Part shown: in pieces, positions 32,517 to 45,100 of the stretch
Position numbering within the stretch: position 1 is the first letter of the stretch
Layout of the letters: each line of letters starts with the position of its first letter
NCBI GenBank assembly: GCA_019915015.1
Contig: JAHBBC010000006.1
Coordinates: forward strand, 868,001 to 932,000
Length of the DNA: 64,000 nucleotides
DNA from: Auriscalpium vulgare
Lineage: Eukaryota > Basidiomycota > Agaricomycetes > Russulales > Auriscalpiaceae
Direction: 5' to 3'
Position numbers and translations under genes: made by a program
The notes under the pieces: generated by a model
Told to the model about the DNA's origin: nothing
Seen by the model: only the letters and a program-made list of their open reading frames with translations
Databases searched by the model: none

Positions 32517-33679
32517 CTAGTCGTCCGGCGGGTCCGAGAGCTCGCTGCTCTCGTCGCTCGCCTCGCCCTCCTCCAGCTCCTCGTCGCGCGCCTTCTTTTT
32601 GAAATGGGCGGGCTCCTCCGTGAGCTCGCCCATCTCGATGTCGTCGTCCTCCGCCCTTGACGGCGCGCGCAGGGCGCGCAGGGTCGGCACGGCGGGCGAG
32701 CTGCGCGACGGCACGAACGACTTCGCCTGGGGGTTGAGCGTCGCGGAGAGCGGGACGTCGTCTGAGGACGGAAGGTCGCTCTCGAGCACGTCCTCCCGCT
32801 CCTCGCCCTCCTCGCCCTCCTCCTTCTCGTCCTCGATCTCGATCGCAATGGGCGAGCGCGACGGCTCGGCGTCCGCCATGGCGGAGTCGGCGGCGGGCGT
32901 CGTGGCGCGCGACGGCTCGGCGTCTTTGTCCTTCCCCATGAGCCGCAGGGAGCCGAGATCGGAGATGATGGTCATGAGGGAGGCCCTCTGCGTCTGTATG
33001 AGGCGGGTCTGCGCGTCATGGTCGGTGCGGATGGCGGATATGTCGTTCTCGAGGAGTTGAATCGAGCTGGAGCGATGGTAAACGAGGCTGAGAAGAAGAA
33101 AATATGAAGACACATACTGTTCGAGCTCGGTGCGGCTGGGCAGAGTGTTTATTTTCTCCGCAAAGACGTCGTACTCAATCTTCCGCCGGCGCTCGATCTG
33201 CGCATGCTCCAACGACGTCTTCAGCTGCTCGATGTGCCCCGTCAGCGAGCCATGCTCATCCTCTGCGCACGCCGTCTCGTCAGCCCACGCCGGCGCCAGC
33301 AAGCTGCGATGCTCACCGATGCGCAGCCGCTCGCGCTGGTACTCCTCGACCTGCCGCGCCTCCGCCTCGCACACCATCACCGCCTTCTGCAGCTGCAGGC
33401 TGAACGACTCGAGCTCGACGAGGAACGCCTCGCGCGCGTCCTCCACCGCCGTGCTGGGCGGCGCGGGGGGCGCGGGCTCGGGCGCCACGCGCGCCCCTGC
33501 ATACGAGGTGAATTTCTTGATGACGCGCCGCAGGGCGCGCTCGTCGTTGGTGATGCGGGAGTGGATGATGGCATCTTCGCAGGCGCAGTTGGGGTGGGGC
33601 GCGGGGATAGCAGAGGGTGGTACGGACCTTCTTCCTCGACTGTGGGAGGGACGGTCTGTTCTGGCGGATTGGAAGACAT
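32517..33679 (-). CDS. THOC7: THO complex subunit 7-like protein (THOC7/Mft1)
   Basis: The start is MSSNPPEQTVPPTVEEE at 33679 and the stop is a TAG at 32517, with introns near 33576-33628 and 33067-33118. The N-terminal half matches the THOC7 coiled-coil pattern: AIIHSRITNDERALRRVIKK, FLVELESFSLQLQKAVMVCE, HIEQLKTSLEHAQIERRRKI and the signature EYDVFAEKINTLPSRTELEQ, followed by IRTDHDAQTRLIQTQRASLM. THO couples transcription with mRNA export in the nucleus. The C-terminal third is a long acidic, Ser/Pro-rich tail that is not in the short animal proteins. It shares a 258-bp divergent promoter with VTC1. Confidence 0.82.
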
Positions 33680-33937
33680 TGTTGGGCGGCGCGACGGCAG
33701 GCAGGCCGGGTGGATTCGCGATGAAGAGAGTGCTTGTCAAGCAGGGCGAGTGTCGGGAGCGTGCGTCGAGCGCGCCAAGTTCGAACTGTCGCCGAGCCGG
33801 AAGTCCGGTCCACGATCGCGGCGCACGTTCGAACAGGCGCTCATTTCCATTCGCGGCGCTCCTGCTTCCCATCGCAAATTCTCCCTCGCTCGCTCCGCCA
33901 CCAGCACACCGCGCAGCCTCCACACACCCGCGCAATA

Positions 33938-34517
33938 ATGTCCACGCAGCCGCTCCTCCAGCGCACCGCGCAGAAGCGCATCGCCCTCCCCGTGCGCGTC
34001 GAGCCCAAGGTCTCCTTCGCGAACGAGCGCACATTCCTCTCCTGGCTGCACTTCACCGTCATCCTCGGCGGGCTCGCCGTCGGCCTGCTCAACTTTGGCG
34101 ATAAGGTGCGCCGCTCGGTGCCTGTGCGTACGTGCGGCTGACGGTGTGGTGTGCAGGTCGGCAAGATCAGCGCGGCCATGTTCTCGCTCGTCGGTGCGTA
34201 TGCTCCGGACACGGTTGCCTGTGAGCTGTCAGCTGATAGGGTACTAGCGGTCGCGATTATGGGGTATGCGCTGTACACGTACCACTGGCGCGCGAGGTCG
34301 ATCCGCACGGGCGGTCGGGGGCCGTACGATGACCGTCTGGGCCCGGTACGTCGTCCTCTGACACGCCTTGCGCTGCGCTCACATCTTCCGTCAGACGCTG
34401 CTCTGCATTGCGCTGCTTGGTAGGCCTTGCGCATCTATGCTTTTCCAGCTATGCTGACGGCGCGCAGTCTCGGTTATCGTGAACTTCGTGCTCCGCTTCA
34501 CGGATGACAGCACCTGA
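33938..34517 (+). CDS. VTC1: Vacuolar transporter chaperone 1 (VTC1; DUF202)
   Basis: Five short exons from the ATG at 33938 to the TGA at 34517 give about 125 residues. The product follows the VTC1 plan: [20 protein letters not shown] then [18 protein letters not shown] (TM1), then [11 protein letters not shown] continuing across an intron into [20 protein letters not shown] (TM2), and [15 protein letters not shown] (TM3). I chose the exon 3 acceptor that joins SLVAD to RVLAVAIMG because the other acceptor gives a stop. VTC1 is the small membrane subunit of the vacuolar polyphosphate polymerase complex. The gene is divergent from THOC7. Confidence 0.88.
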
Positions 34518-37500
34518 CCGCGCTACACTGCGCTGCATCCACGAACAGCTAACGACCGCGGAACAGGACTGATTCCCGACGAGTGATATTGATGGTTGGA
34601 TGATGGCGGAGGCGGACGCCGGCGTGTACCTATGCAGAGGAGTATCTCGCAAAATTGAACACTTAATTATGGGTTTCTCGTCGAGTTTAGGCGGCCACTT
34701 AAACCAAGCGCAAGCTCATTTCTGAGGTGTCGTGTTGTTGTCTTGCGCAGATGGCCAGTCCTCGTCGAGTCATATCTGTCCCTGATTACCTCAGTATCGA
34801 AAGCCGTCCACTCCGCGCCGTGCTCAGACAGCTGAATCGCGAAGGTTGAAGCTGTCTACTCTGCCTCGGGGAGACTACTGTCGCCAAGCTCCGTACATCA
34901 ATTGCGTTTAGCCGTGTTACGCTGACGCACAATGCCGGCACCTATGCAATCGCCTGGCTGGAGCATGGTCCATCTCCTGCGAAAAGTCTCGACATTGACG
35001 GTCGTGTCTCGGATCTGCCGCGCATGTGCTACGCTGTTGCCCACCATATCTGTTCTGCTCCACGCAACCCACCCGACACCTTGTCCCCGTGCTCGGCAGC
35101 GTGTGCGCCTCCCAACGCACCCCCTGACCATGTATGCCTTATGGCCGTGACGGCGGCTGAGCTTCGCAGACGGGTGACTTGCGTTCTCTGATGATAATGA
35201 TGCCCGGTGTAGCGCTGCCGAGCCACCCATACAGCCTTGCGTCGGCCAAGACGCCACTGAGCCCAGTCACGTTGACGTTCCAGTTTGTGGGCTGCACGAA
35301 CCGGCGATACTGTCAGCGCTTCGGGACCGCGCTGCGCCGGAGGATGTACCACCGCTCCGAGTCTGATTCTGACATGAGCTGACTGACAGCGCGTCGTCCG
35401 GCAGGGCCGCTGCAATGCAGGCCCTAGGAACGTCGCGGATAGCGCAGAAGCCGAAGGGGGCGCCGAGGAGGGAATTACATAGGTCAGGATAAGCGGATGG
35501 TTGGCGGTATTTACACAAGGCTTGGAAGGTCGTGGAAGGCGTCGATAGCATGCCGGATGGCGGGATCTGATAGTAATACTGCTGGTGCAAGGTTGTGGCG
35601 CGCGTTTGACCCGCGGGTATATAACAGCGTGCATGCGGGCAGGGCAAAGTCCCTTTGGCACTGTCAGTGTGATCCACGTTCCCTCCCTGCGCCTGATCGC
35701 GCCCGAGTGGCCCGCCTTGCCCACCCGAGCAGAAGCTGGCTGTCAGGAATGCGGCTAGGGACCCTAAGGCAACGGTGTGCCAAACGCGATCGGTGCGCGC
35801 GGCATGGCATCCAACACGAGCGCACGGCCGGCGTGCATACGTGAGCTGGCTAAGTACATATGCGTCCCGTCCCGAACAGCGAGCGCCCTTCCCCCCCCAC
35901 CTGCCCACCTTTCCATTCCACCACCGCCTCCATTACCACGCACCACCACCACCATCATCGCCCGCAACAAGGACGGCGGCAAGACAAAGACGCGGCCGTA
36001 CGCGGACAAGGACAAGGGCAGCGCGCGGCCCGCGACAAAAGCGCGGTTTCTAGGATACGCGCAGAACAACAACAGCAGGGGGCGGGCGCGCGTCACGTGC
36101 GCGCTGGGCGGGCTAATAACAAGGTGGGCTGCGTAGGCGGGCGTGCGTGGTGGTTTGATGGGCCGCCAGGTGCCACTACGGGTGGGGGTGGCTTCGGGGT
36201 GGACGGCGGACGCTGGGGGGTGGGTGCGGGGCTGGGATGCTGGGCGGGGGACTGGGATGCTGGGTTGGGGCCGCGCTCGGGTGAGTCTGTTCAGTTTGGC
36301 TGGGTGCTTGGGCCTTGGGCCGTCGTTGACCACGACGCTGCCGGCCATCGACAGACACGCATACATGGCGCGGGGGAGGCGTGGAGGCGGCTGGCCTGCT
36401 GATCTTGCGGCGCCTGGAGGCGTACGTGGGTGGGAGTCGCGCGGCGGGCGTCTCGGGCGGAGGGTTGCGGGGCGCTGGGGAGGCGGAATGGAAGGGGCTA
36501 GCGGGAGAAGGCTGCGGGCTGATTACGGCCTGCGGTACGTGGTCCTTTTGAGCGTGTGGTGGCTCACTCTGGATAGCAACTCCCTCGACGGTTGGACGGT
36601 ATGGGAGGATTATAGGGAGGGTGCTGGGTGGGCGGGGCGGCGCTCGGGTGAGTCCTGTTCAGTCTGGTTCTTGGACCGTCGTTGACCTCAATGACCACAG
36701 TGCGGAGGACGCTGCCTAACCGTCTTCGTCGGCAGGACACACCGCGATGCGCGGGCGCGGTGGAGGCGTGGAGGGCGGACCATCAGGTGTACTGGTCTTT
36801 GGAGCGGTTAGCGAGAGGGTTGTGGGCTTGCGGCGCATGCAGGCGTGAGGTCCGTGGTCCGTTGAGCGTGTGGTGGGCTCACCTCTCCGTCAGACTACTC
36901 CGAAACGCCTATGGGAAGGCAGCAAGGGCAGCATCGCGCGGAAATGCGGCGGACAAGAAGCTGTATTGCGAGGGTCGCGAAGGAGATACATGAAGAGGTC
37001 TACTCACGTCCCATCTACCCAGGACGCCCTGAATATCCTGACGACGTCGTGGCTGCGGGCTGGTAGCCGGGCCGGGAAGGCCATGCCGACAGATGGGGGC
37101 TGAATGGAAGGGCCGCCGCCGATGGAGATGTGCACTATATGTGCGCATCAGCGACATGGCGTGGGTAACGGCCGGCGAGGTATGCACGGAGTGGCAGAGT
37201 TGCGGCCGAGCGACTGCGGCGACGGCAGGGCGGATGGGGCACGAGGACGGTGAGACGGATGTGGTGGAAGAGCAGGGCAAGAGGCAGAGGCCGGCCGGCG
37301 GCAGCCACCCTTCACGGAATCACCGCAACGCTCGCGTGGGGTCACAGTTCTCGCCGGCTTGTGTGACACTCGCAGTCAGCCTTTTCTCTCGCTCTGCCCA
37401 CCACCCGCCCGCTCTTGCTCGCTGCCCCGCTGCTCTCTCGCTGCGTGCTGCTGTCTCTGGCTGGGCTCGGGCGTGCGCAGGCGCTGCCCAGCGGGGACAA

Positions 37501-37926
37501 TGGGGGCGCATTGTGGACGCTGGGCGGGGCGGCGGGACTGGTGCCTCGCCAGCCGCCCAGCGCACTGGTGCTGCGCCCATTGTGCGCGGCGGGCTGTATG
37601 CGGCGCCATTGGGCTGCTCGCTGTGCGGGGCGGGGGACAATGGGGCGGGGGGCGTGGGAAGGTGCACGTGTGGTGATAAGGTTAAGGTTCTGCTGGGTTG
37701 GTTTAATGGCCCGTGCGTGGGAAGCTGCGGGGGCGTGTCTCGTCGAGGGCCGAAGACGGACGGGCGCGCCCGCTTCCTTTGCTCCATCATCCTCGATCGT
37801 CTGCCCTCTGCCTTTTCATGTTCTAGCCGCCCCGACTCCCTCTCATCCGCCACGCACTCGCCCACCCTGGCTTCCTCGCTCGTCTCCCCGCGCGCCCCCT
37901 TTCCCCACCCGCCACGCCGCGCACAG
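34518..37926. other. 3.4-kb region without a supportable gene
   Basis: No frame in this stretch shows a recognisable domain. A minus-strand frame at 35267-35908 is open for 213 codons with a hydrophobic segment (TVALGSLAAFLTASF) and several cysteines, and could be an exon of an unknown small secreted or membrane protein; I do not call it. From about 35880 to 37760 the DNA is strongly G-rich on the plus strand and includes a diverged internal duplication. The last kilobase may be the 5' UTR, first intron and promoter of the Whi3-like gene. Confidence 0.45.
36236..36905. repeat. Diverged direct duplication in G-rich DNA
   Basis: Blocks recur in the same order about 360-420 bp apart: GCGCTCGGGTGAGTC (36274 and 36642), CCGTCGTTGACC (36320s and 36676), GGAGGCGTGGAGG (36378 and 36757), TTGAGCGTGTGGTGG (36547 and 36859). 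The copies differ by many substitutions and indels. No coding frame is conserved between them. Confidence 0.6.
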
Positions 37927-40900
37927 GACGAGGACTTCATCAACCGCTCTCTCCTCGATTCCCTCGACGCACAGGCAGACGCAGAGCCCCTCTCGTCCTC
38001 AGACTCGGAGCCCACCGCAGCCTTTGGCTCCCACTCTGCATCCTCAGCCGGCTCCGTCTATTTCCACGCAACCCACCAGCCCCATCTCCGCCCAGACTCC
38101 CCATTCGACTCGTTCACACCCGCATCCATGTACAACAACATCCACTCCGATTTCCCCTTTGCGCAAGACCACGACCCCCGCAAGCAGCTCAAGCTCAACG
38201 AGTTCGTCCCCAACGGCCCCTATCGCACCTCCACCGCCTTCAACGCGTTTTCCAACGAGCGTGCCCGTCAGCCCACCCTGCCTGCATCCAACAACTCCTT
38301 CCTCCGCGACACCTCCAACTTTGCCCACAACTATCCCCTCGACGGCTTCGCCTCCGCCCAGCCCCTCTCGTCCCCGCCACAGCAGCCGGCGTCTAGCTCC
38401 TTCGACGCCTTGCACCAGCCTCGAGGTGGTTACGACTTTGTCTCTGCCCAGCCGCCCCCCGGCATCGGCGCCCCGCACAACAAGCCCCTCTTCTCACCCG
38501 TCGACCCCTTTGGCCAGGGCCACAAGTCCAACGGCCTTATGTCGGGCCCGGGGGCGCAGCAACAGCAGTCGCAACTTCAGCAGCCGCAGTCGCAACACAA
38601 TGGGTTCCCCGTTGGCGTCTTCCCCAACGGCCTCCATCACCAACAAATGCAGTCCCAGACGCCGTACGGTCCCCACCTCCCCGCGAGCGCTTCTGCGCCC
38701 GCTGTGACTCAGCAGAACCCGGCTGCGACGGCCAACCAGGCGATGCAGGCCCCTACCGGTCAGGAGGAGATATCGACCATATTTGTCGTGGGATTCCCAG
38801 AGGACATGCAGGTGCGTCCCATTGTTCGCCTAATGTGGCCACACCTTCTACATTTGGCTAATCACCTCATCGCAGGAGCGCGAGTTCCAGAATATGTTCA
38901 CCTTCTCGTCTGGCTTTGAGGCCGCGACGCTCAAGATCCCAAATAAAGAGCTCACGGCCTATGGCTCAGGGGTTGTTGGCCCTGGCGGCAGCAGCCTGCG
39001 CTCAGGAGGTCCACTCGGATACACACACGGTGGCGCCAACGACCCGTATAACCTCGTCACTATCAATCAGGGTGGCGTCGTGGTCGATGGCGGCCGGGAC
39101 GGTACAACCTCTTCGTGGCAGCCCACCGACGACCCTCACTTCTCCCACCTTGTACCCAACGGACCTGGTGGTGCGAACGGTGCCAACAATGGCATGTCCA
39201 CGCGTAAGCAGATCATTGGCTTCGCGAAGTTCCGCTCGCGTGCCGAGGCCCTGGAGGCGCGCGACACGTTGCAAGGGCGGAGGGTCGATATCGAGAAAGG
39301 GGCTGTGCTCAAGGCGGAGATGGCGAAGAAGAACCTGCACACGAAGCGTGGCATTGGCCCGCTGCCGCTCCAGCTGTCCTCGATCATGGGTGCCGGTGGC
39401 GGTACCGTTCCGCCCGAAGCTCTCGCGGGCCTCCCGGGCATCAACAACCTTGGCGGCTTGGGCTCTCCGCAAGGCCTTGGTGCTCCCGGTGAAACGCTGA
39501 GCGCCCGGGAACGCGAACTCGGAACGTTGGGCGCCATGGGCCTGCGCCGGGACAGCCGCATCGATCAGCGTGATGAAGAACTTGACACGCGCAAGGCTGG
39601 CGTCATTGGCGGCTTTGGCAGCGTTGGCACACGTGGTGCTCGCGAGCGCGCCGAAGAGGAGGACCGCAAGTGGAAGGAAAAGCAGGATGCCGAGCGCAAT
39701 GCGCGCTTGCGTTCGACGGACGCGTTCACCTATGACGCGTTCCATTCCGTACCGCAGAATCAGCGTCCCCTCGGCAACTCGCTTCTCGCTGCCACCCAGG
39801 GCGAGACTGAGCGCGCCAATGGCTTTGTTCCTCGCTCGAATGCCGCCCCGCCGTGGGGTGTTGGGCAACGCGAGGCGGCGCTCAGTACTGCGCTGAGGAA
39901 GATGTCTGTGCCGCTTCCGCCGGGCCTACCTCAGCGCCCGCCATCACAGCAACAATCGCAACAGCCCTCCTCGCAGTCGTCGCCACCCAACAGAGAGGCA
40001 GCTGCCTTCACCCCCGGCATGACCATCGGCACGTTCTCCCCGCCCCAACAGGGCAACCAGGCGCTTCCCTCGCACCCCTCGCTGCCCTCCCGGCCCCGCG
40101 CGTATTCCCCGACGGGGCAGGGTGAAGGCTCTATACCCATGTCCAGCGGCTCTAGTGTTGCGGACTCGCACAGCAGCATCGAGGAGGAACTTTGCAAACC
40201 GCTGGGTTCCCTGGCGGTCAGCACCGCTCCGAGTCCGGGTGCGCCGACGGGCACGGGAACGACGTCGCCTCAGCTCCCCAGCCCCGCATCGGGCGCGAGC
40301 TCGGGCGGGAGCGCCAGGAGCGGCGCGGTCGACCAGAATCCACCGGTGAGTAGTAATCACACGCGTGTGAATACGGCTGCTGACGACCGATTACAGATCA
40401 ACACGCTGTATGTGGGAAATCTGCCGAGCTCGCCGCCGCCGCCAGGCTATGCAGCGACCTACTTGGAAGACAGCCTGCGCGAGCTCTTTGCGCGACGGCC
40501 AGGATACCGGAAGCTCTGTTTCAGGCAGAAGAGCAACGGGCCCATGTGCTTTGTCGAGGTCAGTGTCTGAGGTTGCCATGTGTTTGTCGTTGCTAACGTG
40601 CTTTCTAGTTCATCGACGTGCATCACGCTACCAAGGCGCTGAATGACTTGTATGGCGCCACCCTCGGCGGTCTTGTCAAGGGCGGCGGTATCCGTGTCAG
40701 CTACAGCAAGAACCCGTTAGGGGTTCGTACGCCCACCAACGCCGCCAACGGTGCCAGCCAGCAGCCTCCGGCAGGTTTGACAAGCTCTGGCGCGACGTTC
40801 CCTGCTGAGGCCTTTGGCCAGCCGCGCGCGCAAGAGTTGGATTTCAGAGGTCGCAGCGACACGTCAGGTGTCACGTCGCCCGTGACTGCCGGTTATCAGT

Positions 40901-41253
40901 ACAGCGTGTCGCCGCCGCCCCCGCGCTTCGTCTCGCCGCCGCCGAGCAACCCGAGCACATTCAACCCGACGATCCTGCCGCGGCAGAACAACAACGGCGG
41001 GCAGAGCTTCGGCTTTTCCCCCACCACCATCTCCATGGCCTCACCGTCTCCCTTCTCACCTTTTGGCATTTCTCCTTCCCCGCATCCGACGAATGGCACC
41101 AGCAGCAGTAACCAATTTTCACCGATACCCGAGCAGACGACCCACAACAACATGAACATCTCTTCCAGCAATAACGGCAACCACCATATCACTTCTGACA
41201 GCATCGAGCATTCCTCATCCGCTGTGTCGACCCTCGCGCAGAATAACGCTTAG
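37927..41253 (+). CDS. Whi3-like RRM RNA-binding protein
   Basis: Coding sequence is convincing from DEDFINRSLLDSLDAQADAE, just after a CACAG acceptor, to the TAG at 41251-41253. There are introns near 38811-38875, 40348-40395 and 40560-40608. The true start is not resolved: an upstream exon or the ATG at 38128 (MYNNIHSDF) are options, and the frame is open further upstream. The product is over 900 residues. A long Gln/Pro/Ser-rich N-terminus is followed by a first, unusual RRM (TIFVVGFPEDMQEREFQNMF ... IIGFAKFRSRAEALEARDTL). A low-complexity linker and a C-terminal canonical RRM follow, with RNP2 INTLYVGNLP and RNP1 SNGPMCFVEF, the Whi3/Mde5 pattern. The tail is Asn/Ser-rich. Such proteins bind and localise mRNAs, e.g. 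cyclin mRNAs, and tend to condense. Confidence 0.85.
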
Positions 41254-42183
41254 AGGTGGGCGGCTGGCGCATTTCAAGCATGTAGCAGTCTATATATATG
41301 AACATACAATTTCTCTTCCGATCTCGCAATCATTTGGCTCGCGCTGTTTTCTCTTACTCCTCGTTCACGACCCTTTTCCTTCCGCGCGGACTCGCCTGCC
41401 ACCATCGATCCCACTCCCATTTCCACCTATTCCAGCCGTGCCCGCCGCAGCTTAATTGCTTGTTACATATAGTTAACTGTCTCGCGCACCACAATATCGC
41501 TTATCCTTTTCTTTCTGGTCTCTCTTGACTCTACTTACTCTCCGCCCCAGCGTAATTGCCAACCCTTGTGACTGTTTCTGTTCATCATCTACGCGCGCCG
41601 TCCCGTCCTGTTACTACAGTTGCAGTCTGCTTGTCTCCACCACACGCCCATCCCCTCACTCTCTGTAACCTGACTTACTTATTGCATACCATGCACACAT
41701 GTTGCGGCTAGCCCCCCGTCACATCGCTTCCGCTTTTTTGCTGCCCCGTCCCTCCTGCACAGGTCCATGTATAGTATACTATTGATGATGCCGCGTCACG
41801 ATGATTCCTTCCCGAGCTGCTCAATATTGCAATTGCGAGTCTATTTTGGTTTTCATGGCACACGTGTGGGTTTCAGAGCATGGGGATTGGTCGGTAAGCG
41901 AGTAAGGGATACAGGCGTGGGCAGACAGACATGGCGGCGTGCGGGTGGCGGTAACTTATAAGTAATGGCGGGGCGGAGGGATGGGGAGGTAGGTCTAGGG
42001 GACGGGCGCGGACATGGGTAGGGCATGGATTAGCAATATGCACAGCGAAGAGTAAGTGGGACACGACGACGACAACGACACGTAGGGAATAATGCCACCG
42101 TAAAAGCCAAGAGATACAACAACAGCGACGAGCAGGGGACGACAGCAGCACCGGGACCACAGACCGAGACACGCGTGCGCGGC
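41254..42183. other. Convergent 3' flanks
   Basis: This lies between the stop codons of the Whi3-like gene and the PP4 regulatory subunit gene. It is pyrimidine-rich on the plus strand and presumably holds both 3' UTRs. I see no additional gene. Confidence 0.45.
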
Positions 42184-45100
42184 CTACCCGGTGTCAGCGT
42201 CCTTCGTGCCCGGTTCTGAGCGCGGCGGCGCAGCCGCCGCCGCCGCGACCGCCATCCCCGCAGCGCCGAACTTGAGCTTGATCTTCTTCGGGCCGTCGTC
42301 GCCCAGCTTCGCTGCGCCCGCGCCGCCGCCGATGCTCGGCCGCTTCGCTTTCGTGACAAGCCGCTCGAGCGTCATTTCGTCGTCGTCGTCGTCGCGGCGC
42401 CGCTTCTCGGGGCGCAGCGGCGCGAACGCCGCGGGCTTCGCGACGAGCGCCTCGAGCGCGCGGTCGTCCTCGTCCTCGTCGTCCGCGTCCGCGCCCGCGC
42501 CGAAGTACTCGCCCGGCCCGCCGAGGCGGCGGCCCGCGGGCGGCGTGGGCGGCGTGTCGGCGGGCGGCGGCGGCGGCGGGCCCGGCTCCTCGTCGTCGTC
42601 GCCGCCATAGTCGACGAGGCTGCCGATGGGCGGCGTGCGCGGGAGGTGGATCGCGGGCGGGCGCACGGGGCGCACGGGCAGCCCGGGCATGCGCTGCCGC
42701 TTGCGCTTCCCCGCGAACTGGAAGCGCGAGAGCGGCGGCGTGCTGACGAGCGGCGGCGCGTCGTCGTCGTCGTCGTCCGTGTTGAAGTAGCTCTCTTCCT
42801 CGAGCTCGAGGCGCCGCAGTTCGAGCGGTTGGCTGAGCCGCCGGGTCAGTGTGGTGGGGTGGGAGGGGGAGAGGAACGTACGACGGGACAGGCTTCTCGT
42901 CTTCTGCCAAAGGTTGCGGGTGGATGTTTTGATCATGCCGCCGCATGATGCCGCTGAAACATTCACCAGTAAGTCTGGTGTCGGCCAGCTGTCGTACTTG
43001 TGGCTCGTGCCGGGTCATGACGTGCGCGATCAGCTCCTTCAAGTTTTCCTGTGCCTTCCAATTAGCGTCACTGCCGGAGCAGGCACAGGGCAACGTATAC
43101 TCACCCGACGCAAGTACTCGAAGAACTCAAGACAGGACGAGCTGAGGAGGGTATCACGGCGGGACTCCTTGACAGTGAGATCGAGTATCGTCTGGAATAT
43201 GTCGAGCTTGATTATGTGGATGAAGAAGTTCCGGTTATTATTCCTGAGGTGCGCCCGGAAGAATCGCAGCGCGGCTATTGGGTGCAGACGCGTGAGCCTC
43301 TGCCTGCACTATGCACGGAAAACTCACCCAGGCGCAGATGCTTGTCCCGAGTGGTCAGCAGCGCGGCCACGCGCGCGGATATGCTCGTCGACAGCATGAA
43401 AAAATGGGCGCGGAAAGAATGTTGCAGGGCGAAGGTGGATAGCGAATCGCATAAAGATAGAAGAAGGTTTGTCCGCTCCCGTGTCAGGACCAGCCCGGTC
43501 TCTGCGGTAGATGTCAGTGTGCGCAAAGAGCGTGGCAGGACCACACGCACCGGGTAATGTGGAGGCTTCGGGAATTTCAAATATAGGCTTGAGAAGGGAG
43601 TGGATGCAGAGCTTGTAAAAGAAGTCCAAGAACTTCTCGATCCGAGCGTCGTCCTTCGGCCGCGAGAAGAGCTTTGTCGGTACCTGAGCCTACGCTCTTG
43701 AGCACTGCAGTAAAAAGATACAGACGTGGAAGAGCTGCTCACCGTTGGATCGGACGAATCCACGGTCGGCATCTCCAGCATCATGCGCAGAGAATCTCCC
43801 ATGAGTGTTTGGACGGCCATATCATGACTCCGCACCGTCATTAAGCACAGCAGCGTCATAAGCGAATCGTCCTTTCTCTCCTGCACCTCGCACTGCTCGC
43901 ACTGCTTCGTGACGTGCTCGCGCACGCCGTTCACGTCGTGATCGAGCAGCGTAACCAGCACCTCACCACCAATCGCGATCATCTGCTGGCCGTCCTCGGT
44001 CGTCTCCGGCTGCGCTATCGCCCATTGGATTGCGTGGAGGATGTTGCGATCGACGAGTGTCTTGAAGAGTGCCATGCGGGCGGGCAACTGAACGTTCTTG
44101 CCCATGATACATAGTTGCTGGATGAGTAAGATCACATCTGCTCGTCGCCGGTCGAGGGCGTGCTCATCGTCGGTGGCTTCGGCACTCGCAACTCCGTTGG
44201 GCTTCGCCTTCTCCGCCTCATCTGTATCCATCTTCACGGCGTCCTTCGATATTGGCGGCTTTATGAACAGCCCCACAATATCTGACAAGAAGCGCGTGTC
44301 GTTCTGGACATGGGTGATGATGTCGATCTGGTTGAAAAGGATGCATGAGTTCAGCACGTTGAACGTGGAGTCGTCCAGCGCGCGAGCAAGGACGACGTCC
44401 TTGAGGAATTGGAGGCGGTAGGTGTGGTGGATTTTTTTCTGGACGTTAAGGTCATGGATATCGATGGGTTGGTGGTAGTGGGTGGATTCGCGAAGGAACT
44501 CGCGGTAGTTGGCCTTGTGTGAGGGAAATTCGGGGTCATCTGCGTGGAAATTTCAGCAATGTCACACATGTGAGACGCATGTTACGCACATTCAAGCATG
44601 CCGAGAACGCCAAAAAATCGATCGTCCTCCAATATATGCTCGTACATGCCATGGTCGTTCATCATAACTGCATGCAGATTAACATCGGATCGAGCTGGAT
44701 GATGGCACACTAAAACGCACGTATCGTCTGCATTAAGCCACAAAGGGCATGAAGGTTCTCCAGGTTCTCCAGATCCTCCGCCTGGTTCATTACGTCGATC
44801 ATAGCTCGTATGTAGTCCTGACCGGAATGTGAGCTATTCAACGGCGAGGCGTGGCAAGAACTACTATATTGACTTACAGACCGCTGGATGTATTCGCATA
44901 TCTTGTCCTTGATCTGTTGCGTCCGTGACAGAGCGCGGATGGCCTTGTCGATCTCCGGTATGATTCCCAGCGCAGGCTGCGGTAAGTGGCCTGACCGGAT
45001 GATGCTGGCGGTGGTCACGGAGGGTTCGCTGCCCGTCCGTGGCGACGAAGACTCGCCCTGCGGCTCCTCTGGCGCATATACAAAGTTGAGGACTAGAGGG

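Noticed and set aside
33130..34104. 324-codon plus-strand frame across THOC7
   Set aside because: It is antisense to the THOC7 coiled-coil exons and shows no recognisable domain.
35267..35908. 213-codon minus-strand frame with a hydrophobic segment and cysteines
   Set aside because: No family resemblance, no convincing start or splice context, and several alternative frames are open over the same GC-rich DNA. Left as a note in the intergenic entry.
37093..37926. Extension of the Whi3-like protein to the ATG at 37093
   Set aside because: The frame is open but the encoded sequence is Gly/Arg/Ala-rich and looks like translated G-rich non-coding DNA. A good acceptor site precedes the start of convincing protein sequence at 37927.
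42191..42610. Ala/Ser/Pro-rich plus-strand frames opposite the PP4 subunit C-terminus
   Set aside because: They mirror the acidic, low-complexity codons of the real gene on the minus strand.
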